Assembly: GCF_025370935.1 (NCBI RefSeq)
Contig: NC_133473.1
Coordinates: forward strand, 18,481,431-18,545,430
Source of the DNA: Choristoneura fumiferana
Lineage: Eukaryota; Arthropoda; Insecta; Lepidoptera; Tortricidae
Reading direction: 5' to 3'
Length of the DNA stretch: 64,000 nt
This document shows, one piece after another, positions 1 to 11,237 of this stretch. Within the stretch, counting starts at the first letter, position 1; every line of letters starts with the position of its first letter. Both the position numbers and the translations under genes were made by a program. Below the pieces are notes generated by a model. It ran no database searches. It had not been told where the DNA came from and saw only the letters and a list, made by a program, of their open reading frames with translations.

Positions 1-27
1 CTAACCACTAGGCCATCTGGTCGTCTA
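1..27 (-). repeat. SINE-2 fragment at window edge
   Basis: The minus strand reads AGACGACCAGATGGCCTAGT, the tRNA-like 5' end of SINE-2 (A-box region). The rest of the copy is outside the window. Confidence 0.8.
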
Positions 28-939
28 AAATGTTGTTATCAATAATGTTGGTATCAATCGATCCGCGATTATTTATTTATTTTGATCTTTGTGTTATGTG
101 TGATGTGTGTATAAAAAGTCTAGTTTTAATGCATAATAGACTGAAATTGGCGGTACCACTATCATATTCAATAATATATACATCAGAAATATAAGGATAC
201 TTTCGACTGTACCGTGCCATATTTTTTACATGTATGATTTCATAAAAAGAAGAACAATGTTATAAAGACGTGGCACTTTATATAACTTTTACATCTCATA
301 TTTTACATTGATGCACCGCAAATATATTTTATAACCACGTAGTAGCGTGCCTCATATCACCAAGATTCATGGCTAAATCGCTGTCTGACAGTGTGTGAAT
401 ATTTTATAAATCGCTCAGGCATACATTTGTTATGCATGACCGACCCATCCGAGTGCCAAATTAGTTTGGGCACAAATGCTGGGGGAGCAAAATGTTTGAT
501 CAGATTAAACGGCTTTTTGTACCCGGGATTTGGTTTGCGAAACGACATGTTGTTTGTCACAGTTTATTAATACGTTTCTGTTTAAAAAACAGAGATCCAC
601 TGAGCGCTTGGATCTCTGTTGGATTAGAACGTAAATGCTTTACTCAAATAGCTTTCAACATAAACAGAAATCTGTATCGACAGGCACGTAGCACCGGTAT
701 AGGCACTCGGTAAATATATCTAAGCAAAATCGATTGATTCCCTAAGTAAAAAAATAAAACGGAGTTGAACAAATAATTAAAATACCTGGGGGACCTTTCA
801 AGTTTGTTTCTAGGATATGACTCTAAAAAGTACAATTTGTTATCAAGGGGTACGTATTATAATGTATAAATTTAAAATACATCTCGGTTGAAATAACAAC
901 GTACAGTTGAAATACCGAAAATTATCAAATAATATCAAA

Positions 940-1196
940 TAAATATCACGGGACAATTCACACCAATTGACCTAGTCCCAAAGTAAGCTTAGCAAAGCTT
1001 GTGTTATGGGTACTAAGCAACGGATAAATATAATTATATAGATAGATACATACTTAAATACATATTAAACACCCAAGACCCGAGAGCAAACATTCGTTCG
1101 TATTTTTCATACAAATATCTACCCCGACACGGGAATCGAACCCGGGACCTCAAGCTTCGTAGTCAGGTTCTCTAACCACTAGGCCATCTGGTCGTC
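940..1196 (-). repeat. SINE-2, full-length copy
   Basis: On the minus strand it starts GACGACCAGATGGCCTAGTG, has a B-box-like GGTTCGATTCCCGTG and continues with the family body (words such as TATCCGTTGC and GGGACTAGGTCAATTGG). The tRNA-like head with RNA polymerase III boxes indicates a tRNA-derived SINE. It sits inside the left half of the 847-2168 inverted-repeat element, so it inserted later. Confidence 0.85.
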
Positions 1197-1607
1197 ATAA
1201 TATAAAATATAATGCATCAAAATGTATAAAGTTATTTGACATAAGGTCTAAACGCATAAGCTTGAAATGCATTGTGGTCAAAATATATAATAGTTACAAT
1301 TCATAATGGTTCTTAGTCATTTGGCACAAAATGCATATGTTGATAATGTATACGTCCAAAATACATAAAATATCATTCATCATCTATTCAGTATGTTTTC
1401 TATAATGGTTGAAATACATAATCGACCCTGGAATTTCACAAAGAAAAATGCATAGAATACAATTCTTGTTTTGGTCATAGTTGAACCTAACACGCTCCTC
1501 CTCGCTACACTCTTCGTCGCACCTAAAGTTTCTATTCAATTAATGATCAGACTTTAGTTTAAAATGCAATGTACTTACTAAGTAATCTAAACAAAAATTC
1601 AGCGCCA

Positions 1608-1728
1608 GAGGCCGTATTGTCCAACGTGCGGACGCTTGCTATCACATTCACTAGGTGTTTCTTTCTGTCGAGTGGTAAAAAATGGTGAAAGCGATGGCAA
1701 GCGCCCGCTTGTTAGACAATGCGGCCTC
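1608..1728. mobile_element. Small foldback (MITE-like)
   Basis: Imperfect inverted arms of about 50 nt: the left begins GAGGCCGTATTGTCCAACG and the right, read on the minus strand, GAGGCCGCATTGTCTAACA. About 120 bp in total, no coding potential. Confidence 0.6.
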
Positions 1729-3953
1729 CGATCAGTCGGTATCTTATAGGTTAGGTTAGGTTAGAGTTTTGTTCAGGCGCGAAGCGCCATAACTACGCGG
1801 AATAGGAACTCCGCGAAGCGGAGCTTCGTTGACATTGTCTTATAGTCCTTAATTTTTCAGAACTTAACATGCAAATACAACGTAAATAGACTGAAAATGA
1901 TGATGGACATTTTATCGTTTGTATTTTGACCATTATGAAAAACGTACTATAGGATTTTTAATTGTTATTTCTTTCAACTATTATATATTCTAATTGTATA
2001 CATTCTGAACATATACATTGTGAACTTAGTCATTTTAATTGTATGTATTTCGACCAATATGAAAAACGTGCTTTATGAATTTAGATTATTATTTATTTTA
2101 ACCGGTATTTCAACTGTGTGTATTTCAACCGATATGTGTTTTAAATTTATACATTATAAAACGTACCCATTATCAAGTAGCTATAAGCCTTTACCTAATG
2201 TTATTCAATTTCTTGGCAAAATATGGCACCATCAAATGTTGCTTGATATATTTACAAAACATGAATTTTCTCGAAGAAAACTCTATATTATATGTACCGA
2301 AAATAACCTTAACCCTAGACTTTTATATATTTTAATAGTATAGAATCTTCGAAATTCTGTCCTGTGATATTTTGTAATGGCTTAGATTTTTTCAGTAAAT
2401 AATCCTCTTAGCCTTCTGGTATAGCAATCTGAGCTAAGGATCATTTGTCATTGAATTAATTAACTGTCATCGCAACTTTGACAGTTTTTCCATTCAGTCC
2501 CGGACGTGTTCAAGAGAGATGAGCACAAAGTATCTCTCTTATTATAATTTGAAGTAGACAATGAAAAATGTTTGGAATTAGGGGGGTAATAAATATCAGA
2601 TGTTATTAAACTAACTAGATTACAGGCAAGACGGCGCCGTTGGCAACGTTATTAAAATACGATGAGTTGGAAGTTTTTCTCTTCATAGTAAGTTGTATCG
2701 AAAAAAGCTTATTGAAATGAATCTTTTTTTTTCATTTATCAAATAAAAATACTGGCAATATCAAATAAATACTTGATTACTATCTCCAGACGTTTATTGT
2801 CGTTGTCGAAATAACAATTCCTCCTAAGAAATCACCGGGAGAAGGACCAGTTTTAACAAGTGATGTTTACGGAACAAATAATTTTGTTTCCATTTTAATA
2901 AAAGTAATTTAACCAATACGGACCCTGGTTCCACGTGATAAGGGAATGAGATTGTTTACACTCATTTCGCAAAGTATTTTGCCTGTCGCTCGTGAAAAAC
3001 AGCTCGATGAATTTGAGAATTCATATTGTAAGGAGGATTTTATTAAGACCCGAAATATATTTTACCACGTATTTTCCTTTTTGCCTTAGTGGACAATAGG
3101 ATCCCTAATAACGTAAAAAGTATGATACAGAATAAATATTCCTAACTCGTATTTTTCTCAAAAGAATGAAATTAAACTTCTTAGTTTCTTTCAATGATAG
3201 TCATAGTCCCTGTTCGTGTAATTTTATATACCTGAAAATTAACAAGATATTTCGGTACAGTTACAAAAATAATTATAAACGATCGCTGGAAGTACCTATC
3301 TAATAACTAGACGCAATGCCAGCTGTAAATACTTGCCATCATAATGCAAATTTGTATATGAACACATATTATTCTCTTCACATTCAATTACAATGGAGCC
3401 CCAAATTTCTCCATCTTCATCTTTATTTCCTTTATATTCAGTGAGTTTGAGCGACTGGCTCAACAACCCATAAACGTTTATACCCAACCTAAAATCCTTT
3501 AACTATCATCTTTGTCGCGTACCCCAAGCCTGGCCCTTGAGCGATTATGACGAATTTATATACATTCTATTGCTCCTAGGATCTCGAAGTTGATTGATGA
3601 TACGAGCTTAGTAAGTGCCGATGTTAAGCCCGTCGGTTGGTTATGAAATATTTATGTGTTACGGTTTCATTCGGGCGCTCTTAAGAATTTCTAGGTGGGT
3701 CTTGGGCGAACATTAAAGTTTAAGGCGGTTTACTGTAGTCCAGTTTCTGAACGGACGAAATAAGATTGTAGACCCGCAATTATGTTTAGGTATTACTACA
3801 TAAGGGTACGATGGGTTTCGTAGTTAAAGATTTTGTTCACAAAATAAGGATGTTCTTTGCTTCTATTACTGTCATTATCTAATTGTTTATAGTTTATTGT
3901 TATGGACCTGCGCAGAGTAAACGCCTGGGCCCTGTTTCTCAAAGCATAAGCAT

Positions 3954-4016
3954 AATAATATTACTGTTTTGTCTCATAAATTGTATGAGAAAATGAGACA
4001 AAACACTAATATTATT
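3954..4016. repeat. Hairpin-forming inverted repeat
   Basis: AATAATATTACTGTTTTGTC and its near reverse complement flank a short palindromic centre (CTCATAAATTGTATGAG). Probably part of a decayed MITE. Confidence 0.55.
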
Positions 4017-4170
4017 AGAAATTATTTGTTTTTAAAGAACATTTATACAAATAAATATTCTGCGAATATTTCAAGCAACTACCTACCTGTTGCCGTTATT
4101 AATATCGAGCAAAAAAAACACGTTTGCTGTATCGGAGCCCCCCTTAAACATTTATTTTATTCTGTTTTTA

Positions 4171-4440
4171 GAGTTCCGTAGCCAAAATGGCAAAAACAGA
4201 ACCCTTATAGTTTCGCTATGTCTGTCCGTCCGTCCGTCCGCGGCTTTGCTCATTGATTTGTTTGCGAAATATTCAACGTCTCAGTTGTCCCATCAATGGG
4301 TCAACTCAATGGGACTAGTGGGATAGACGGAACTTTACAGTACAAATTTTCATTAAAATCGAGCGTCCCACCCCTCTAAAATCTAAACCGGTGGGTGGAA
4401 AAAATTGAAAAAAATCAGGATGCTAGTTAGTATATCAAAC
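4171..4440 (+). repeat. Repeat D copy
   Basis: Contains GAGTTCCGTAGCCAAAATGG, the CTGTCCGTCC run and CCCCTCTAAAATCTAAA. A second, longer copy is at 51890-52475. Both are non-coding dispersed repeats of a type common in Lepidoptera. Confidence 0.65.
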
Positions 4441-5254
4441 CGTAATCGGATCGAAGTTCTACGTCAAAAGTAATTAAGAAATGGGATTAAGTCGATGGAA
4501 ATGTAACTAATTGGAATAGGATAAGATGCCATTTAATTGACTTATTATTCCATTTTTTCGAATTTCTTTTAAACTCTTGTTACAATAGAACTACAAACCG
4601 TGATGGACTAGGTACGCCGGTTGCGTAGACGTTAATCCTGAAAATTATCGATGGCAAAAAGCGGAAACGTAGTAACCGCCACCTGGTCAAAAAAAATTTT
4701 ACTGCGACGCTTAGAAAAAAACTGAACACCAATTCAGAACGAATCAATTTTTTTGACTATTGCTACATCTAATTGATGTAAACACCCAAAAAACAGCAAA
4801 TTTTTAACCGAGTATGCTTACGCTAATTTCGATTTTGCATATTTCAACGGGTACGGTTGTTGCAGCGTTGCCGAAATTCTGCTCAGTGGCGGATACAGCA
4901 TTTATGCATGTAGTGGAAAAATGACTCAAGACACTTACTGCATTTATCGTATAATATATTATTCATGATCGACGTCTAATGCATTTAACGTGAAAGTGAT
5001 TTAATAAACAAGTCATATTTACAGTATTTGAAACACATCGTGAAGTAGGCACGACTTCACTTAACCGCAATTAAAATATGCGCTCGCGGGGGTTTAGTGG
5101 TCGCTTTCTGCCTATGAATCGGCCCGTTGGCGATCGCCGAGCAATAGGTTGTGCGTAGTACGAATTTTGTGCGTGCAGTGTCTGAGTAGTGATAAGGTTT
5201 AGTACTAGTGTTTAATCGTTATTTTTATTGTTAGTAATAAGCGATTTATCATCA

Positions 5255-5350
5255 TGTCAGTGTTAAGACTTCCACTGTTGGACATAGGCCTCCCCCATAT
5301 ACCTCCAGTTGCTTCGGTTGGAAGCGGTCTAAATCCTCCGTGAACCCATT
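5255..5350 (-). repeat. LINE 3'-end fragment
   Basis: The + strand reads CCACTGTTGGACATAGGCCT and CCTCCAGTTGCTTCGGTTGG. On the minus strand this is the decayed C-terminus of a non-LTR reverse transcriptase reading frame followed by its ATGATG-type tail. Related fragments are at 28096-28225 and 38236-38350. Confidence 0.65.
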
Positions 5351-5384
5351 TGACTTAATTTGTGTGTGTGTGCCTAACACATTT

Positions 5385-5620
5385 AAATTCAAATTCAAAT
5401 TCAATTCATTTATTCAGTAAATAGGCCGCAATAGGCACTTTTACACGTCATTTTTTTAAACTACTAGCGCTTTCGGGGAGATCATCATTACCAAGAAGAA
5501 GGCGCCGCAAGAAATTTTTTCAGAAAGTATTTTTTTCAAAATAAAATAATTACAAATAAAATACTTAAAAACTACAGTATACAATTTAACAAAAAAATTA
5601 CAAAAAAAAAACAATAATAC
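5385..5620 (+). repeat. Dispersed LINE-tail-like repeat
   Basis: An ATTCAAATTCAAATTCAATT run is followed by ATAGGCCGCAATAGGCAC and GGCGCCGCAAGAAA, a pattern I recognise from lepidopteran LINE 3' UTR-derived repeats. Not coding. Confidence 0.5.
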
Positions 5621-7087
5621 AGGGATGTATGGGGTCCCTTAGTTACAATACTAAACACTAACTATATCTACGTTCAGTGGAAGTGTAGAATGCTTCCACC
5701 GTCATAAATAAATAAATAAAATATATATATATATTTTAGGTAGCATAGTGAATTCAATACTACACATTGAGTTGTGTTTCTCTGAGGATGAACTCTGGTT
5801 GAGTTCGAAAAGCGTCGCGTGGTGTAGAGGTGAAGGTGCTACATGAACACATGTTTGTTGTATAGATCTATCATAAGGACTCGGGTAAGCAAAATACCTA
5901 ATTGTTTTCAGTTTATTAATATGGAAGCTGTTGAAATTTTAGTACGCAGTTTAAATTAACGTTTTGCAATATTTTTATACAGAGACATGAAGACTAGACT
6001 TTATGGAATTCTTATTGGTCATAACATTCTTTTACATTATCTATTTCATTTACAGCGTTTCATTGTACCGAAAATAAAAGTGCCACTGGCGTAAGCGACA
6101 CTAAAACGAAAACTAGTGATTTTCATTAGTTTTTGAGAATAGGAATTGAAAGTAATCTATATAAGTTATGTATTTATTCTAAATTTCAAGTGTTTCCGTT
6201 GATAAATGAAGAAGTTATGATTTTTTTTATTAAAATCGAAAAGTTTTTTGGCTCTGGTCTAAAGTTTGCATTTTGGCGGTTATAACATCTTCGCTTTTTG
6301 CCATCGAGTCATTTTCTATAAGCAACGAAGAGCGAGTTCAAATCAGTATCAAAATCAAAATATAAAATGAAAAAATAAATAAAAAGAATTATGGATGATA
6401 ATACAATAATGGTCATCTCATAAAACGCAATTTTCTCAGAAATTGCCATCTGTACATAGTTGTTATATAACAAACCTAACCTAACCTAAATCAATCTGTA
6501 AATTTCAAAAGTTTCACCGAATATTATGTTATATCAAATGACCATTATATATTTCGTCAATTATTCTTTTGAAACTTTATTTATTTTGACAAGTCCCGTT
6601 GAAATCACTACAGCACGGCTGCACCATTTCAAAACATAGTAAGGGACATTAAGCTAATTTTACAGGAGAAAGAAAAAACATGTTTTGTCTCAGCCGTACG
6701 AAATTTTGCAATATTCGTTCCAAAAGTGATACTTTCTCGGTTTATTAGATTAAGCCGAATATCCAGGTATATATATATGCACTTAATTTCCTATATTGCA
6801 TGTTTTATGTGCCATACTAGGTTTTGAAATTAAACTCAAATAAAAACTTATAGTGAACCGATCAATTTCAAAACCCAGTATGTGTTGTCACTTTGTCATG
6901 ATCTAGAGGCTAAAAAGACTAAAAATCATAAGTTTTAATACGTGGACCTTTTTTCAATTTAAATAAAACAAACAGTCAGCTAAGTAGTTGTTCATTACAA
7001 TAATTTATTATAAAAAATAAAAATTACGGCACCAAGTCTTAATTTTTTTACTTTATATTATCCAACTACCTATAATTACCATTGCTA

Positions 7088-7234
7088 TTATTGATTACTG
7101 AATGGGAGATTGATCCAAATATTTTTTCGGGACTGGGGTATCAGTGGTACTAGTTCAGGAGCGGATTCAGGAGCGGAAACAACAGGTTGACTTTCATTTT
7201 CTTCTGGAAACATTTCTGGAGAAGGAATAGGGGC
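7088..7234 (-). pseudogene. Possible remnant exon of a transposase or passenger gene
   Basis: A stop-bounded minus-strand frame of 48 codons and a stop, with biased composition (PIPSPEMFPEENESQPVV, then a Pro/Glu-rich stretch ending NIWINLPFSNQ). It is followed after about 75 nt by an AATAAA-like signal on that strand. It has no usable start and lies inside the 6616-8565 element. I recognise no family; chance is possible. Confidence 0.25.
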
Positions 7235-7749
7235 TCACTTTAATTTCTTGCGGAAGTATATATATCATAATAGCAAGATGGTTCTATTAGTAGAAGCAAA
7301 GATGAGCAAATAAGCGACGAGGTAGTATTTTGAACGTTAGTCGTTATTAATGAGATGAAAAAATAACATAAAATAGCAAAAACTAACACCGAAATAACAT
7401 GAAATGCTAAATGGCACAGACATAAAACATAACACAAATGCTCAAGCTCAATAAAACCATGAGACACACACTCCCACGCTCAATAATAATACAGTATGAT
7501 TACTTCCGATTTGGCACTCGGCAATTCTCAGCATACCTACATCGAGAGAGATCTGAAGTGCAATTAGGCAGAGGTGTTGTTATTAATTACATGAAATAGG
7601 TTTGGGTATTTATATGATTAAATTCTGGGTTTTTAAATAAGTATCCTATGAAAAACACGAACATTTACGGTTAAAACTGAGACGTCCCGAGTATTAAAGT
7701 AGAAATAATCTTACTGTATGAAGCGTAATAATTAAATATCCAACATTTT

Positions 7750-7955
7750 GCAAAACATGTGTGTTGTATGTTTGTGTGTTTGTTGGTATGTTTGTCCGTC
7801 TTTCACGTCGAAACGGAGCGACGGATCGACTTGATTTCAGGCATAGAGATAGTTTATGGGCCAGAGAGTGACATAGGCTTCTTTTATCCGGAAAAATGCA
7901 CAGTTCCCGAGGGAACAGCGCACGGTAACCGATTCCACGCGGGCGAAAGCTAGTA
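7750..7955 (+). repeat. Repeat A copy
   Basis: It has the order typical of repeat A: a GTTTGTT-rich head, GGCATAGAGATAGTTT, CCGGAAAAATGCACAGTTCC and ACGCGGGCGAAAGCTAGTA at the end. The family is abundant in this window and non-coding. Confidence 0.65.
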
Positions 7956-10900
7956 TTATATACATTTACTTACACAAAATGGTTGTTGTCTAAATTCAAG
8001 CGTTGTTCACTATACGCTTGGTGCGATTGCCTTATTTCATTCATTTATTAGCCAAATTACGCTACGTTTTAGCAAAATTTTAACGTTACACGTGCATACA
8101 AACTCAATCTTGGCTGGCAACTGCGCGCTGGCAAATAGCATGAAGTTAGCGCGGCAGCACAGTGCTGCAACAACGCGTCAAAATGAATAATGAACAACGT
8201 ACCTATAACATTTGACTTACAAAAACTAGTAACTTCAACTAACAAACACATACTACTTTCCAAAAAGTTACAATTAAACTCGTTTGACATATCAAAACCT
8301 AGTAAGTCTCTCTGACTTTTTCAAAACCTAGTAAGTGCATGTCCCATACTAGGTTTTTTGAAATGGTTTTGTGCCATACTAGGTTTTGAAATGGTCAAGC
8401 CAGTTTTTTCTGTACTTACTAGGTTTGGAGTACTCGTATCTCTGAAGTTGAGCGAGATAGGCCTCTAAATGTTTTGTATCTTGTAGGCACTTGCTAGAAA
8501 CCACGTTTTAAGCAAAAATCGCAAAATTGAGTTTTTGAGTACTAGGTTTTGAAATGGTGCAGCCGAGCACTTACCGAGGAAACAATTACATCAAAAGTAT
8601 CGTTACGTTTTGTTAAAAGTTATTATGATTCAATTGTTACCTAAATATTTCATTAACATACAGCCTGGCAACCAACTTTAAATGCGAACTTTAACATTTG
8701 TTCAGTACCATTTAAGTAGAATTTAAATTTTCTTGCTTTAAAGCAAAAACAATTGCAGTCTTTTAACCGTGTTGAATTCTCCGAAGGTGCCGACTGTCCC
8801 CGCACCGAGGAAACAAACGGCCGACAATAAATTATAATTTCAAGCAGGTAGATGTTAACGATGTACGAATTGCGAGGGCTAATTTTGTTGAGTAGGTAAT
8901 TGCTTCTTTTGGCGTTGAGGCGGTCTACGACTTTGAGTTGTGGTCTTGCCAAGAATTTGAATATTCATTTTAGAATTGCGTGTGCACGCGTATTTTAAGA
9001 AATTGATAACCTTATTAGGTACCAATAAGTATCTACTATACATTGAAAGAAGTAACAAACAACTCAATATTATTTTTCCACATTTGTTACACGATAAATA
9101 TTAAATCGTTGACGATTATTTTGGCTGAGGCGGAACAAAATTAATAAATGCTGCTTTCGACACAAGTCATTAACAAAAAAAAAACCATAATTAAGCCCGC
9201 ATATCAATAAAGCGGTTGCAACATTCAAGCTACAAAATAGGGCAGAAAATAAGCGTGACCGCATGTAATAAATAAAACCACCGTTAAAACGAAAGCCGTG
9301 TACGATATTATTATGATTCCAAACATAATCCTCATAATAAAATGGCCGAGGCCCAAGGCTACGGTGTCCGCAGTGGAAGGGTTAACCACAATTACTTTAG
9401 ATTGCCTGTAATGGCACCTAACTGTGTAAAATGAAATGACCCTATTAGGTAGAATTGGGCATTTTTCGTCTGGAGAATTTCAGTTCGCTTAAATGTACCT
9501 ATTTATTACGGAAACAAATAAATTATTTAAGAAGATCCTGCTGTGCTAAACGGCAAAAAATCTGGCCTTCAAAAGTATGCAGAATCGGTAATTTTGTATG
9601 AAGGGTGGGCCAAATTTTTTGCCGCTGAGTATATATTTCTGCTGACGCTAATATTGACACATCTGTAACAAATAAAATTGATAGTTTCATACATATTTCG
9701 GTCATAGTGACTTCTACGTTCCACCTATAATACACTTGAAATTTGGCACACAAATATGTTCCTTGGGTATTATGGAATAGTACTAAAGTTCGAGCATTTT
9801 AGTTCAAAGAGCTCTGATAGCATTTATTTTTTGTTTTAAAGTTTCACTTTATTCGCTCATGGTTTATTAAACATGCATCCGAGACTTTAGAATCCAGTAG
9901 AGTAGTGAGGTTTACTCGTGACCACGGCCCCTACAAATTGACTGAAACGTTAAAACGTGAATTTTAAGTCTAGTTCAAATCTTGTTCTATTGTGACTGTT
10001 ATCAACCGAATTTGGTTGAATAAAACAAGCACATCAGTCACACGTATCGTGCTGTCCTCATAGTTATAACTAATCTTAGCGGATAATTTATTTGTGATAA
10101 CGCTCCTACTTTGCATCCAGTTCTTCTCTTCTTCACTTTCGAACGTGAAAACATTGTGCTGAATTAATTTGCGCCACCAAAATCGTTAGAGAATCCTTCG
10201 TGAGAGTCCCGCCTCTTGATTCCAATCCAAGATCCCACGGTCAATTTGGCTTTAATCAGCTTACCTATTTCTTAAATTTTTACCTCATTTAATTTAATGT
10301 AATTTATCAAGAAATTATTCTATTGTATCATAATATCCTACCTACCTACCGTCTATGGTTGTTTAACGTTATTTTTTTTCTATAATAGTATTTTTTATAC
10401 GGAATGTAGACCGGGATTACCTTCAAGAATCATCTTGTGTATTTAGAGTTGAGAGTTGAGTATGATGACTGAATAATTAGCGGTTGGATATTAATGTTGT
10501 TCAGACTCACTGTTAACTGCGTTGATATACCCTGATTCTTGCTTGTCGACTGCGTATAAGTACTTGGGCAATGGCGGTGGGATCTTTCTGTTTTTCACCT
10601 TTTTAAGACAGAGAAATTTAATAGCGTGTGACAAAATTTCACCGTTCCGTGCCTAGCTTTACTATCATTCACTTTTGTAGCACTCGGCACGGGTACAGAA
10701 CGATTTAGAATAAATCTCGTTGAAAACAATCACAATCTGCTTCCATTATCAAATATGTCCCATTTAATTATTGGTGCCTTGGAGCTTGAGCAAGCCTTTG
10801 GTGTGGGACGTTACTTGCTCAGATTCGCTGGCTCCGTCCTACGTCAGAGGTTCTGCCAATAAGCCAGGGACTGCCGCCGACCACGCCCAGACCAAGTATT

Positions 10901-11040
10901 CTAGGCACGATGCCCGGTAGGAGAAATATACGGTTTAGATATTTTTTAATCTACATAAGTAATTGTTATCGTTTCATTTTATACTATATTGTTTGTTTAT
11001 CAATAACTTGTGTCATTTAAAAATGCTATTTCTTTTACAG

Positions 11041-11237
11041 TTTCGACGGGCGAGTCAAAGGCCCCACAGCACATTGGGCGGATGACTCTCTAGGCGGCAG
11101 AGCAGCGTGGATACCTAGCTCACCGTCGGCACTTCGTCTGAACAAAGTGCTGGCCACCGATCGAGCCCAGTATCGTTGCCGGGTCGACTTCAAAGTGTCG
11201 CCAACTAGAAATCATAAGATCGCTTTAGATGTCATTG
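11041..11237 (+). CDS. Coding exon 1 of those visible: second half of Ig1
   Basis: The acceptor is TTCTTTTACAG before 11041 and the donor GTAAGT begins at 11238. The exon starts with one base that completes a codon from an unseen upstream exon and ends in phase 1 (residues 1-65). It carries the DRAQYRC end of an Ig fold (Y44, C46) followed by RVDFKVSPTRN, the Sidestep-type continuation. The paired Cys and Trp of Ig1 must lie upstream. I looked in 1-11040 for the preceding exon, which should end in phase 2 with a good donor, and did not find a convincing one. Confidence 0.93.

Larger units (their letters stand above)
847..2168. mobile_element. Inverted-repeat element built of degenerate ~20-nt words, with nested insertions
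   Basis: Arms 847-917 and 2103-2168 are imperfect reverse complements (shared blocks TATAATGTATAAATTTAAAA and CAGTTGAAATACCG). Inside, 1200-1470 is a run of related words of the type CAAAATGCATAATGG at about 20-nt spacing, and 1890-2100 is the reverse orientation (TGTATTTTGACCATTATG). A SINE-2 (940-1196) and a small foldback (1608-1728) interrupt it. There is no coding capacity. Classification is open; it could be a foldback-type or non-autonomous DNA element. Confidence 0.6.
6616..8565. mobile_element. 1.95-kb DNA transposon with ~25-bp TIRs and subterminal repeats
   Basis: The left end CGGCTGCACCATTTCAAAAC (6616) matches the reverse complement of the right end GTTTTGAAATGGTGCAGCCG (8546-8565). 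Both are flanked by AGCA (6612-6615 and 8566-8569), a possible 4-bp target duplication. The core TTTCAAAACCTAGTA recurs inside, near both ends and in both orientations (about 6809, 6861, 8291, 8321, 8345, 8371, 8415), as expected for transposase-binding sites. No full transposase is present. A repeat A fragment lies inside at 7750-7955. The superfamily is not identified. Confidence 0.75.
1..11040. other. Non-coding region 5' of the first visible exon (probably intron)
   Basis: No supported coding sequence. Because exon 11041 needs an upstream exon, this is most likely one large intron. It holds SINE-2 copies, a composite inverted-repeat element (847-2168), small foldbacks, repeat D (4171-4440), LINE fragments (5255-5620) and the 6616-8565 transposon. 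Nothing recognisable is seen in 28-840, 2400-3950, 4450-5240, 5630-6610, 8570-9330 and 9780-11040. 9523-9753 looks like an old dispersed repeat. Confidence 0.6.

Noticed and set aside
2020..2343. 107-codon open frame on the + strand
   Set aside because: It covers the periodic AT-rich words and right arm of the 847-2168 element; composition is not protein-like.
3296..3487. 63-codon minus-strand frame (begins MGINVYGLL)
   Set aside because: Composition is acceptable but there are no splice signals, neighbours or recognisable domain supporting it; a chance frame of this length is common in 64 kb.
7759..7953. 64-codon + strand frame beginning MCCMFVCLL
   Set aside because: It is a translation of a repeat A copy; the same DNA recurs at several places with stops in every frame.
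1..11040. Upstream exon with the first half of Ig1 and a signal peptide
   Set aside because: I looked for an Ig C-strand Trp motif with a phase 2 donor and found none; GTAAGT words present lie in repeats or out of a coding context. The exon is probably outside the window.
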